DNA from: Massilia kyonggiensis
Lineage (GTDB): Bacteria > Pseudomonadota > Gammaproteobacteria > Burkholderiales > Burkholderiaceae_D
NCBI RefSeq assembly: GCF_024756235.1
Contig: NZ_JANUGY010000021.1
Location: 1-39,394 of the forward strand
Length of the DNA: 39,394 bases
Reading direction: 5' to 3'
Both the position numbers and the translations under genes were made by a program. This document shows, piece by piece, positions 1 through 7,567 of the stretch (within the stretch, counting starts at the first letter, position 1; each line of letters begins with the position of its first letter). A model generated the notes under the pieces. The model did not search any database. It was not told the DNA's origin and worked only from the letters and a program-made list of their open reading frames with translations.

Positions 1-39
1 CTTGCGAATCGTTTTGTTCGTCAGCAGCAGAGAAGCGAG

Positions 40-68
40 ATTATGCAGTGTTTCGCGATGATCGTCAA
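40..68 (-). promoter_or_regulatory. Strong sigma70 promoter, probably of an rRNA operon lying left of the window
   Basis: Read on the minus strand there is a -35 box TTGACG (63-68), a 17-base spacer and a -10 box CATAAT (40-45). An A-rich stretch resembling an UP element lies just upstream of the -35. The transcribed region begins CTCGCTTCTCTGCTGCTGA, which I recall as typical of leaders of betaproteobacterial rRNA operons. The promoter itself is seen directly. Its assignment to an rrn operon is inference, because the transcribed gene lies outside the window. Confidence 0.65.
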
Positions 69-147
69 CTTCTTTTTATTCCCATCGAAGCGTTCAGAAC
101 CGTTTGAAGGCCTGTCGTTTGCGACGAGGGACCGAATCATACCAGCG

Positions 148-177
148 TCGCATACAGCCCGCAAGTCCCGCTACAAT
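148..177 (+). promoter_or_regulatory. Possible promoter of the radical SAM gene
   Basis: A -10 box TACAAT (172-177) lies 29 bases before the start codon at 207. A weak -35 (TCGCAT, 148-153) precedes it with an 18-base spacer. The -10 is good and the -35 is poor. Confidence 0.35.
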
Positions 178-206
178 GCACGCTTTGCCGTCCACCCCGC
201 GCCGCC

Positions 207-1688
207 ATGACCATCCTGCTCTCCACCCTCAACGCCCGCTACGCCCACGCTTCGCTCGGGCTGCGCTACCTGCTGGCCAATATGGGCGCGCTGCAAGAAC
301 AGACGAGCCTCATGGAATTCGTCATCGGCGCCAAAACCGTGGAGGTCGTCGAACGCCTGCTGGCAAAGAAGCCGCGCATCGTCGGCTTCGGCATCTATAT
401 ATGGAACGTCGAGGAAACGACGAAGGTCGTCGCGATGCTCAAGCGCGTGGCGCCCGAGGTGACGGTCGTGCTGGGCGGCCCGGAAGTCTCGTACGAGACG
501 AACGAACAGGAGATCGTGCGCCTGGCCGACTACGTCGTCACCGGCTGGGGCGACATCACCTTCCCCAAGCTGTGCGGCGAGATCCTCAATGGTCCCAAGC
601 CGATCATGAAGGTGCATGCGGGTGTGCAACCCCCGATGGCCGACATCGCCCTGCCCTATTCTTTATATACGGACGAGGACATCGCCCACCGCACGATCTA
701 CGTGGAAGCGTCCCGCGGCTGCCCGTTCAAATGCGAGTTCTGCCTGTCGTCGCTGGACAAGACGGCGTGGCCGTTCGGCATCGACACCTTCCTCGCGGAG
801 ATGGAAACGCTGTACCAGCGCGGCGCCCGGCTCTTTAAATTCGTCGACCGCACGTTCAACCTGAACGTCAAGACGAGCCAGCGCATCATGCAGTTCTTCC
901 TGGATAAAATCGCGGCCAATCCCGACGATCCGGTCTATGCCCACTTCGAGCTGGTCCCGGACCACCTGCCGGAAGCATTGAAGGCAACTATCGCACAATT
1001 CCCGCCCGGCGCCCTGCAGTTCGAGATCGGCATCCAGAGCTTCAACCCGGAAGTGCAGACGCTCGTCAGCCGGCGCCAGGACAATGCCAAGGCCGCGGAC
1101 AATATCCGCTGGCTGACGACGCAATCGCACGCCCACCTGCACGTGGACCTGATCGCCGGCCTGCCGGGCGAGGACGTCGAATCGTTCGCGCGCGGTTTCG
1201 ACCAGTTGGTCGCCCTCGGCCCGCACGAGATCCAGTTCGGCATCCTCAAGCGCCTGCGCGGCACGCCCATCATCCGCCACACGGAACCCTTCAAGATGGT
1301 GTACGAGCCGTATCCGCCGTACACGGTGCTGGCGACCGACCGCATCGACTTCGCCACCATGCAGCGCCTTGTACGCTTCGCCCGCTACTGGGACCTGGTC
1401 GCGAACTCCGGCCGCTTTGCCCACACGGTCAAGGTGCTGCTGGGCGACAGTCCGTTCGCCAACTTCATGGCGTTCTCGGACTGGATCTACACCCAGCTCG
1501 ACGCCACCCACCGCATCGCACTCGACCGCCTCGCGAAACTGGTGCAGGCCTGGCTGCAGCGCCAGGGCATGCCGGCTGCCGACGCTGCCGCCCTCATCGC
1601 GAGCGATTACGCCGGCAGTGCCCACAAGCCGGCAGAGAAGTCGACGCATGCGGCACCCGAGCGCCAGGTCCGCCACCTTGCAGCGTAA
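207..1688 (+). CDS. B12-binding-domain radical SAM protein (DUF4080 type)
   Basis: Putative radical S-adenosylmethionine enzyme of 493 residues; the substrate is unknown. An N-terminal Rossmann-like region (about residues 1-130) fits a cobalamin-binding domain of the B12-dependent radical SAM class. The [4Fe-4S] cluster motif CxxxCxxC is at Cys172, Cys176 and Cys179 in the context SRGCPFKCEFC. The C-terminal part (about 380-480, with HTVKVLLGDSPFANF) resembles the DUF4080 domain that often follows such enzymes. The ATG at 207 is preceded by a plausible promoter and gives a full N-terminal domain. It stands alone, 88 bases before the lipid-transport operon. Family assignment is secure; the reaction (methylation, ring formation or other) cannot be read from the sequence. 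Confidence 0.88.
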   Translation: MTILLSTLNARYAHASLGLRYLLANMGALQEQTSLMEFVIGAKTVEVVERLLAKKPRIVGFGIYIWNVEETTKVVAMLKRVAPEVTVVLGGPEVSYETNEQEIVRLADYVVTGWGDITFPKLCGEILNGPKPIMKVHAGVQPPMADIALPYSLYTDEDIAHRTIYVEASRGCPFKCEFCLSSLDKTAWPFGIDTFLAEMETLYQRGARLFKFVDRTFNLNVKTSQRIMQFFLDKIAANPDDPVYAHFELVPDHLPEALKATIAQFPPGALQFEIGIQSFNPEVQTLVSRRQDNAKAADNIRWLTTQSHAHLHVDLIAGLPGEDVESFARGFDQLVALGPHEIQFGILKRLRGTPIIRHTEPFKMVYEPYPPYTVLATDRIDFATMQRLVRFARYWDLVANSGRFAHTVKVLLGDSPFANFMAFSDWIYTQLDATHRIALDRLAKLVQAWLQRQGMPAADAAALIASDYAGSAHKPAEKSTHAAPERQVRHLAA

Positions 1689-1776
1689 ACACAGCAATGT
1701 GCGCCACCGAACGCTGTAAGGTCACGGTAACGTAGCGCTGGTGGCGGCAGTCGCGAATCTCTTTTACACTGCCGCA

Positions 1777-2904
1777 ATGCGGATTGAAAATGCGCCAACA
1801 TTAACCATCGAGCATCCAGACGCCGGCGCGGGGCAATCCGTGGTGGCGCGCGGCGTATGGCAAGTCCATGCATTCTCCCGGCGCGGCTTCAAGGACATCG
1901 AAAAGACCTTGAAATCCCTGGCCGGCAAGCCGGTCGCCTGGGACCTGTCCGAGATCACCAGCCTCGATCACATCGGCGCCCAGTTGTTCTGGAGTTCCTG
2001 GGGCAAGCGCCGCCCCGAGCAGCTGAAGCTCGACCCGAAGCAGGAAGAACTCTTCGAGCGCATCGAGAAATCGGGCCAGATCGAGCTGCCCCGCACCCGC
2101 AAGAGCCATCTGCAATGGGTGATCACGCTGGGCGGCGGCGTGCTGAGTTTCTTCGAACACCTGCGCGGCGCGATCACCCTGATCGGCCAGGTCGTGCAGG
2201 ACATCGGCCGCTTCATCCGCCATCCGCTGTCGGGACCATGGCGCGAAGTCTCGGCCAACATCTATCACTCCGGCTTCCAGGCACTCGGCATCACGGCACT
2301 CGTGGGCTTCCTGATCGGCGTCGTGCTGTCTTACCTGTCGGCGCAGCAGCTGCGCATGTTCGGCGGCGACATCTACCTCGTCAACATCCTCGGCATGAGC
2401 ATCATCCGCGAACTGGGTCCGCTGCTGGCGGCGATCCTCGTCGCGGGCCGGTCCGGGTCGTCGATCACGGCGCAGCTGGGCGTGATGCGCGTGACGGAGG
2501 AACTCGACGCGATGCTCGTGATGGGCATCTCGCACGGCTACCGCCTCATCATGCCTAAAGTGGTAGCGCTCGCGCTGGCGATGCCGCTGCTCGTCGTGTG
2601 GACGGATGCGATGGCCCTGATCGGCGGCATGGTCTCCGCGAAGATCGAATTGAACCTGACGATGCGCTACTTCATCCAGAAGCTGCCGTCCGCCGTGCCG
2701 ATCGTGAACTACACCATCGGCCTCGGGAAGGGCGTCGCGTTCGGCATGCTGATCGCGCTCGTGTCGTGCCACTTCGGCCTGCGCATCAAGCCGAACACGG
2801 AAAGCCTGGGCCGTGGCACGACGACGTCGGTCGTCACCGCGATCACCGTCGTGATCCTGGCCGACGCCGTGTTCGCGATCGTCTTCTCCGGGGTGGGCTT
2901 CTGA
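1777..2904 (+). CDS. mlaE: MlaE-family lipid ABC transporter permease with fused N-terminal STAS domain
   Basis: Inner-membrane permease of an MCE/Mla-type phospholipid transport system, 375 residues from the ATG at 1777. The first ~110 residues form a STAS-like domain (DLSEITSLDHIGAQ), which in E. coli is the separate protein MlaB. The rest has the hydrophobic helices and conserved segments of MlaE, such as IIRELGPLLAAILVAGRSGS. An in-frame GTG at 1741 would add 12 residues, but ATG 1777 is preferred because it directly precedes the first coherent STAS-like strand. A TACACT -10-like hexamer at 1765-1770 would put the transcript start almost on this ATG, so the message may be nearly leaderless. 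The stop overlaps the start of the ATPase gene by one base, which indicates translational coupling. Confidence 0.9.
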   Translation: MRIENAPTLTIEHPDAGAGQSVVARGVWQVHAFSRRGFKDIEKTLKSLAGKPVAWDLSEITSLDHIGAQLFWSSWGKRRPEQLKLDPKQEELFERIEKSGQIELPRTRKSHLQWVITLGGGVLSFFEHLRGAITLIGQVVQDIGRFIRHPLSGPWREVSANIYHSGFQALGITALVGFLIGVVLSYLSAQQLRMFGGDIYLVNILGMSIIRELGPLLAAILVAGRSGSSITAQLGVMRVTEELDAMLVMGISHGYRLIMPKVVALALAMPLLVVWTDAMALIGGMVSAKIELNLTMRYFIQKLPSAVPIVNYTIGLGKGVAFGMLIALVSCHFGLRIKPNTESLGRGTTTSVVTAITVVILADAVFAIVFSGVGF

Positions 2905-3755
2905 TGGAAAAACCCCAGCGCCCGCCACAGCAACTGAACCGCAAGCCCGAGGAAGACGTCGGGCCGCCGGTCGTCCAGATCCGCAACCTGTGGACGCGCT
3001 TCGGCCGGACCGTCGTCCACCAGGACCTGAACCTCGACATCTATGCGGGCGAGATCCTGTCCATCGTCGGCGGATCGGGCACCGGCAAGACCGTGCTGCT
3101 GCGCCAGATGCTGGGCCTGGAGCGGCCGTCCAGCGGCTGCGTGCGGGTGTTCGGCGAAGACGTCAGCAGCGCCAGCCCGGAACAGCTGCAGCGCATGCGC
3201 AACCACTGGGGCATGCTGTTCCAGCAGGGGGCGCTGTATTCGGCGCTGACCGTGTTCGACAACATCGCCCTGCCGCTGCGCGAACTGCGCGCGCTGCCCG
3301 AGGACGTCGTGCGCGATGCCGTGCTGCTCAAGATGGACATGGTGGGCCTCGGCCCGGGCGATGCGAACAAGATGCCGTCCGACCTGTCGGGCGGGATGAT
3401 CAAGCGCGCGGCCCTCGCGCGCGCGCTCGCGCTCGAGCCGCAACTGCTGTTCCTCGACGAGCCGACGGCGGGCCTCGACCCGGACCTGTCGGATTCGTTC
3501 GTCGCGCTGATCCAGACCCTGCACAGCGAGCTGAAACTCACCGTCGTGATGGTCACGCACGACCTGGACACGCTGTTCGCGCTGTCCTCGCGCATCGCCG
3601 TGCTGGCGGAAAAGCACGTGATCGCGGTGGGGCCGTCGTGCGACGTGCTGCGCGTGCAGCACCCCTTCATCAAACACTTTTTCCTGGGGCCGCGCGGCCA
3701 GCGGGCGCTGGAAGTGCTGGAAGAGCGCATCGCAAGAAAGGAGTCGGAAGACTGA
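2904..3755 (+). CDS. mlaF: MlaF-family ABC transporter ATP-binding protein
   Basis: Cytoplasmic ATPase that powers the MlaE permease, 283 residues. Visible motifs are Walker A GGSGTGKT (residues 56-63), the ABC signature LSGGMIKR (from 161), Walker B LLFLDEP (181-187) and the H-loop histidine in VTHD (His219). A short proline-rich N-terminal tail (about 22 residues) precedes the ABC core. Its ATG overlaps the mlaE stop codon by one base. Only one base separates its stop from the MCE gene, whose ribosome-binding site (AAGGAG) lies inside the 3' end of this gene. Family and partner are clear; transport direction cannot be judged from sequence. Confidence 0.93.
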   Translation: MEKPQRPPQQLNRKPEEDVGPPVVQIRNLWTRFGRTVVHQDLNLDIYAGEILSIVGGSGTGKTVLLRQMLGLERPSSGCVRVFGEDVSSASPEQLQRMRNHWGMLFQQGALYSALTVFDNIALPLRELRALPEDVVRDAVLLKMDMVGLGPGDANKMPSDLSGGMIKRAALARALALEPQLLFLDEPTAGLDPDLSDSFVALIQTLHSELKLTVVMVTHDLDTLFALSSRIAVLAEKHVIAVGPSCDVLRVQHPFIKHFFLGPRGQRALEVLEERIARKESED

Positions 3756-3756
3756 C

Positions 3757-4704
3757 ATGGAAAACAGATCGTATGCCCTCATGACGGGCTTCTTCACGGT
3801 CGCGCTGCTGGTCGCGGCCATCCTGATCGGCCTGTGGCTGAACCGCGACCGCACCACGATGCACCCGTACGAGATCGTCACCACGCAGACCATCCCGGGC
3901 CTGAATCCGCAGGCCACGGTGCGCTACCGCGGCCTGGAAGTCGGGCGCGTGGACGACATCGTGTTCGACCCGCGCGTGACGGGCCAGATCCTCATCAAGC
4001 TCTCGATCGAGGAAGGCGCTCCGGTCACGGAAACGACGTTCGCCTCGCTCGGCTACCAGGGTGTGACGGGCATCGCCTTCATCCAGCTCGACGACGACCG
4101 CACGGGCTCCCCGCTGCTACGGAGCGACAAGGGCCACGTGGCGCGCATCCCGCTGCGCCCCGGCCTGCTCGACCAGCTGGAAAAACGCGGCCTCGCGATC
4201 CTGGAAAAGACGGAGCGCATCACCGACAGCCTGAACAACGTGCTCAGCAAGGAAAACCAAGACAAGATCACGGGCGCCTTCGACAGCCTCAACAAGGCCG
4301 CCGCCGCCTATGCCGAGATCCCGGGCCAGCTGCAGCCCACGCTGGCGCGCCTGCCCGCGCTGACGGATAAACTGGACCGCACGATGGGTTCCGTACAAGG
4401 GCTGTCTGCCAGCGTCACCGCCGCCGCGAACAACTACGACCGCCTCGCGACGAGCCTGCAGGCCCCGGGCGGCCCGATCGAGCGTGCCAGTGCGGCCATC
4501 GATTCGCTGGGCGGCGTCACGTCCGACCTCGAGCTGCAGACCTTGCCGCACGTCGTCGACATGGCCGACGAGGCGAAGACGTCGCTGCGCGCCGTACGCC
4601 GCACCGTGACGAACCTGGGCGACCGCCCGCAAAGCATCCTGTTCGGCGCACCGGCCGCCGAACCCGGCCCGGGCGAACCCGGCTTCGTCCCCCCGACCAA
4701 ATGA
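3757..4704 (+). CDS. mlaD: MlaD-family MCE domain substrate-binding protein
   Basis: Periplasmic lipid-binding component anchored in the inner membrane, 315 residues. One N-terminal transmembrane helix (about residues 8-28) is followed by a single MCE domain (about 38-120; IPGLNPQATVRYRGLEVG and GVTGIAFIQLDDD). A long helical tail with SLNNVLSKENQDK, probably coiled coil, follows to the C-terminus. It is longer than E. coli MlaD (about 180 residues) and ends in a Pro/Gly-rich stretch. The stop (TGA, 4702-4704) overlaps an ATG at 4701, which is an alternative start for the next gene. Its place between the ATPase and the lipoprotein gene supports a complete MCE importer or exporter. Confidence 0.92.
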   Translation: MENRSYALMTGFFTVALLVAAILIGLWLNRDRTTMHPYEIVTTQTIPGLNPQATVRYRGLEVGRVDDIVFDPRVTGQILIKLSIEEGAPVTETTFASLGYQGVTGIAFIQLDDDRTGSPLLRSDKGHVARIPLRPGLLDQLEKRGLAILEKTERITDSLNNVLSKENQDKITGAFDSLNKAAAAYAEIPGQLQPTLARLPALTDKLDRTMGSVQGLSASVTAAANNYDRLATSLQAPGGPIERASAAIDSLGGVTSDLELQTLPHVVDMADEAKTSLRAVRRTVTNLGDRPQSILFGAPAAEPGPGEPGFVPPTK

Positions 4705-4718
4705 GGAAACCAGCGACC

Positions 4719-5324
4719 ATGCATCCGACCCGCATCATTCTCGCTGCCGCCGTAGCGCTGATCCTGTCCGGCTGCGCCTCGCAGAAGGCCCAGCCGACGA
4801 CCCAATTCGACTTCGGCCCGGCCACATCCGCGCAAACGCAGGCACAGGGCATGCTCGGTGCGGTGGTCGTCACCGACGTCACCGGCTCGAGTGCCCTGGA
4901 CAGCGAGCGCATGTTCTACCGCCTCAGTTACGCCGACCCGCTGCAGGCGCGCACGTATGCGAACAGCCGCTGGACAGCGAACCCGCTGCAGCTGCTGACG
5001 CAGCGCTTCAAGACGCGGCTCGCACAGTCGGGGGCGCGCGTGCTGTCGGAAACGGATGCGGCCGCCGGCATCCCGCTGCTGCGCATCGACGTCGACGAAT
5101 TCATCCACGACTTCGGCGGCGTGAGCCAGAGCACCGGCGTCGTCGCCGTGCGCGCCTCCGTGTTCCAGGGCCATACGCTCGTCGACCAGAAGAGCTTCCG
5201 CCAGGCCGTCGCCGCGCCCAGCGCCGATGCGGCCGGCGGCGCACGCGCCCTCGCGGCCAGCACCGACGCCGTCGCGGCCGACATCGTGGCATGGCTGGGC
5301 ACCTTGAATCTCAATCGACGATGA
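4719..5324 (+). CDS. ABC-type transport auxiliary lipoprotein (PqiC-like)
   Basis: Predicted lipoprotein of 201 residues, probably the outer-membrane partner of the MCE system in the manner of PqiC. It begins with a lipoprotein signal (hydrophobic run, then lipobox LSGC with Cys19), followed by a soluble domain containing RFKTRLAQSGARVLSE and RIDVDEFIHDFG. The start at 4719 is chosen because GAGGA (4703-4707) precedes it at a usable distance and the signal peptide is compact. An ATG at 4701, overlapping the mlaD stop, would add six residues and cannot be excluded. Its stop overlaps the start of the VanZ gene (ATGA). Family assignment rests on the lipoprotein signal, the context and overall resemblance. 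Confidence 0.8.
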   Translation: MHPTRIILAAAVALILSGCASQKAQPTTQFDFGPATSAQTQAQGMLGAVVVTDVTGSSALDSERMFYRLSYADPLQARTYANSRWTANPLQLLTQRFKTRLAQSGARVLSETDAAAGIPLLRIDVDEFIHDFGGVSQSTGVVAVRASVFQGHTLVDQKSFRQAVAAPSADAAGGARALAASTDAVAADIVAWLGTLNLNRR

Positions 5325-6448
5325 GCCAAACGGAAGACGAGGCCGGCCCGCGCTCCTCGCCGGTGGCGCGCGCCGCGCTGCTGGCCTATCTGCTGCTGAT
5401 CGTCTACGCCAGCTGGTTCCCGTTTTCCGGCTGGCGCAGCAGCGGGCTGTCGCCGTTCGCCTTCCTCGTCCTGCAGATGCCGCGCTGGTGGACCGGCTTC
5501 GACGTGATGGTCAACATCGTCGGCTACATGCCGTTCGGGACCCTGATCGTGCTCGCGCTGCATCCACGCGTGCGCGGCATGTGGGCTGTCGCCATCGCGG
5601 CCGTCGTCGGCCTGCTCGTCTCGGGCACGATGGAGGTCGTGCAGAACTACCTGCCCAGCCGCGTGCCGTCGAGCCTCGACCTGCTGACCAATGCGGGCGG
5701 CTGCCTGGCCGGGGCGGTGATCGGCGCGTGGTTCGCCCCGATGCTGCTCGACCGCAGCCGTTTATATCTGCTGCGGCAGCGCTGGTTCGCGGCGCACGCG
5801 AGCCAGGGCCTCGTGCTGGTCGCGCTATGGCCCCTGGCCCAGGTCTATCCGCAGAATTACCTGTTCGGCAACGGCCAGATCCTGCCGCTGCTGTCGGAAT
5901 GGCTGTCCGACTGGCTCGACACGGACATCGACCTCGTCACCATGCTGCGCGGCGACGTGCCGATGAGCGTGGAGCAGTACTGGCTGTCCGAGACCATCAT
6001 CACCGCGTGCGGCATGACGGGCGCCGCCCTCACCCTGCTGTGCCTCACGCGCCGCGGCGCGCCCCGGCTGTCGCTGATGCTGGCGCTGATCGGCGTCGGC
6101 ATCGTCGTCAAGACGCTCGCCAGCTCCCTGTTCTTCGCGCCGGACAATGCATTCGTGTGGGTCACGCCGGGCGCCGAAGGCGGCTTCCTGATCGGGCTGA
6201 TCATGCTGGCGGGCCTTGCGTTCGCACCCCAGGTCGCGCAGCGCCGGCTGGCCGTCGTGACGCTCGTGCTGTCGCTCATCGTCGTCAATACTATCCCCGC
6301 CAACCCGTATTTCGTCTCCACCCTGCAGGCCTGGCAGCAGGGTAAATTCCTGAATTTCAACGGGGCCGCCCAGTTCCTCGACATGGCCTGGCCCATCATC
6401 GCCCTGTGGTTCCTGCTGCTGCCGTCGCACCGGCTGAATCGCTCTTGA
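5321..6448 (+). CDS. VanZ-family integral membrane protein
   Basis: Polytopic membrane protein of 375 residues with about nine or ten hydrophobic segments. The N-terminal half carries VanZ-like features: SWFPFSGW after the first helix, FDVMVNIVGYMPFGTL, and EVVQNYLPSRVPSSLDLLTN. The C-terminal half is a further set of helices not typical of the short VanZ of glycopeptide resistance. The ATG at 5321 overlaps the preceding stop by four bases. An upstream in-frame ATG at 5291 lies deep within the previous gene and is rejected. Tight coupling to the MCE operon suggests a role in envelope lipid homeostasis, but this is inference. The function of most VanZ proteins is unknown, and resistance should not be assumed. 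Confidence 0.85.
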   Translation: MSQTEDEAGPRSSPVARAALLAYLLLIVYASWFPFSGWRSSGLSPFAFLVLQMPRWWTGFDVMVNIVGYMPFGTLIVLALHPRVRGMWAVAIAAVVGLLVSGTMEVVQNYLPSRVPSSLDLLTNAGGCLAGAVIGAWFAPMLLDRSRLYLLRQRWFAAHASQGLVLVALWPLAQVYPQNYLFGNGQILPLLSEWLSDWLDTDIDLVTMLRGDVPMSVEQYWLSETIITACGMTGAALTLLCLTRRGAPRLSLMLALIGVGIVVKTLASSLFFAPDNAFVWVTPGAEGGFLIGLIMLAGLAFAPQVAQRRLAVVTLVLSLIVVNTIPANPYFVSTLQAWQQGKFLNFNGAAQFLDMAWPIIALWFLLLPSHRLNRS

Positions 6449-6491
6449 TAACGGCGTATCATATGAAAGATACACGCCATCCGGAACCGAC

Positions 6492-6818
6492 ATGAACGAC
6501 GACAAACCCTTTTATCAACACCACGTGTTCTTCTGCCTGAACGAGCGCGAAGGCAAGGACTGCCGCCCCAGCTGCGGCAAGAGCGGCGCCGAAGCGGCGC
6601 AGCAACACGCCAAGAAGCGCGTCAAGGAACTGGGCCTGAATGGCCCGGGCCAGGTGCGCATCAACAAGGCCGGTTGCCTGGACCGCTGCGAGGAAGGCCC
6701 CGTCGTGGTCATCTACCCGCAGGGCACCTGGTACACCTACGTGGACAACTCCGACATCGATGAAATCATCGACCGCCACCTCGTCAAGGGCGAAGTGGTC
6801 GAACGCCTGAAGATCTGA
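6492..6818 (+). CDS. Thioredoxin-like (2Fe-2S) ferredoxin
   Basis: Small iron-sulfur protein of 108 residues. The cysteine pattern Cys15, Cys24, Cys28, then Cys62 and Cys66 (AGCLDRCEEG) and the C-terminal GTWYTYVDNSDIDEIIDRH match the thioredoxin-fold [2Fe-2S] ferredoxins found in many proteobacteria. Four of the five cysteines would be ligands, most likely 15, 28 (or 24), 62 and 66. It probably acts as a cytoplasmic electron carrier; the partner is unknown. It lies 43 bases after the VanZ gene and 21 bases before the alpha/beta hydrolase, so it is probably co-transcribed with the latter. Between it and VanZ is an imperfect hairpin (GGCGTATC with GATACACGCC, 6454-6479). Confidence 0.88.
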   Translation: MNDDKPFYQHHVFFCLNEREGKDCRPSCGKSGAEAAQQHAKKRVKELGLNGPGQVRINKAGCLDRCEEGPVVVIYPQGTWYTYVDNSDIDEIIDRHLVKGEVVERLKI

Positions 6819-6828
6819 CGCAGTACTG

Positions 6829-6843
6829 ATGAACAAGCAATGA
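6829..6843 (+). other. Four-codon upstream reading frame overlapping the hydrolase start
   Basis: The nine bases ATGAACAAG occur twice, at 6829 and 6840, eleven bases apart. The first copy opens a frame encoding only MNKQ, whose TGA stop (6841-6843) overlaps the ATG of the hydrolase (6840-6842). No good ribosome-binding site precedes either ATG. It could allow reinitiation at the second ATG, or it may be an accidental duplication. Confidence 0.3.
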
Positions 6844-7469
6844 ACAAGAATTCCCAGAAGTTTTACCTGACCGGCCGCGCCGGCAAGATGGAGTGTTTGC
6901 TGGACGAACCCGAAGGCACGCCCGTCGGCATCGCCCTCGTCGCGCACCCGCACCCGCTGTACGGCGGCACGATGGACAACAAAGTGGCGCAGACGCTGGC
7001 CCGCGCCTTCGTCGGCCTCGGCTACGTCACGGCACGCTTCAACTTCCGCGGCGTGGGCGAGTCGGAAGGCGTGCATGACGAAGGCCGCGGCGAAGTGGAC
7101 GACATGGAAATCATGCTCGACCACATGATCGAACAATATCCGGGCCTGCCGTACGCGCTGTCCGGCTTCTCGTTCGGCACCTTCGTGCAGGCGCAGTTGC
7201 AGCAGCGCCTGATCCAGCAGGGCCGCCCGGCCGAGCGCCTGGCGCTGGTGGGCACGGCCGCCGGCAAGTGGCCGATGCCGGAAGTCCCCGCGGACACGAT
7301 CCTGATCCACGGCGAACTTGACGATACGATACCGCTCGCGCACGTGTTCGACTGGGCGCGCCCGCTCGACATCCCCGTGACGGTGATTCCCGGCGCCGAC
7401 CACTTCTTCCACCGCAAGCTCGTTCACATTAAAAATCTTGTCGCGCAATTGTGGCGACGTGACATTTGA
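6840..7469 (+). CDS. Alpha/beta hydrolase (serine hydrolase, substrate unknown)
   Basis: Cytoplasmic alpha/beta-fold hydrolase of 209 residues, close to the usual size of this short family. The signature HPHPLYGGTMDNKV near residue 36 is typical of this dienelactone-hydrolase-like group. The nucleophile elbow is GFSFG with Ser111. The acid is probably Asp161 or Asp162 (HGELDDTIP), and the catalytic His is His188 (GADHFFH). No signal peptide is present. It follows the ferredoxin gene by 21 bases, and its end lies directly at the promoter of the carboxypeptidase gene. Members are often called esterases or phospholipase-like, but the substrate is not established. Confidence 0.87.
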   Translation: MNKNSQKFYLTGRAGKMECLLDEPEGTPVGIALVAHPHPLYGGTMDNKVAQTLARAFVGLGYVTARFNFRGVGESEGVHDEGRGEVDDMEIMLDHMIEQYPGLPYALSGFSFGTFVQAQLQQRLIQQGRPAERLALVGTAAGKWPMPEVPADTILIHGELDDTIPLAHVFDWARPLDIPVTVIPGADHFFHRKLVHIKNLVAQLWRRDI

Positions 7470-7489
7470 GGCGAACGCTGGCCTATAAT
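7459..7489 (+). promoter_or_regulatory. Promoter of the D,D-carboxypeptidase gene
   Basis: A perfect -10 TATAAT lies at 7484-7489. The best -35 candidate is GTGACA (7459-7464), five of six matches, but the spacer of 19 is long. Transcription would start near 7496, giving a 5' untranslated region of about 70 bases. The -10 overlaps the left arm of the inverted repeat at 7488-7540. Confidence 0.6.
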
Positions 7490-7540
7490 GATGCGATCTT
7501 CTTTCAAGGCAATGCTTTCGAGCATTGTCTATCGCATCAT
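7488..7540 (+). repeat. Nested inverted repeats at the promoter and 5' leader of the carboxypeptidase gene
   Basis: The outer arms are perfect 10-base inverted repeats, ATGATGCGAT (7488-7497) and ATCGCATCAT (7531-7540). Between them sits a perfect 7-base hairpin, CAATGCT (7510-7516) and AGCATTG (7521-7527), closed by a TTCG tetraloop and extendable by a G-T and a G-C pair. The outer left arm overlaps the -10 box, so a transcript from that promoter would lack most of it. The outer repeat could therefore be a DNA operator, or a long RNA hairpin in read-through transcripts. No T-tract follows, so it is not a standard terminator. Confidence 0.75.
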
Positions 7541-7567
7541 CCACTGTTCACTTCTTGTTTGCATCCC

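Noticed and set aside
5321..6448. Reading the VanZ-family gene as an antibiotic-resistance gene.
   Set aside because: No vanHAX genes are present, the protein is much longer than VanZ of resistance clusters, and it is coupled to lipid-transport genes.
6454..6479. Imperfect hairpin between the VanZ and ferredoxin genes as a terminator.
   Set aside because: The stem has a two-base bulge and no T-tract follows, so termination cannot be claimed.
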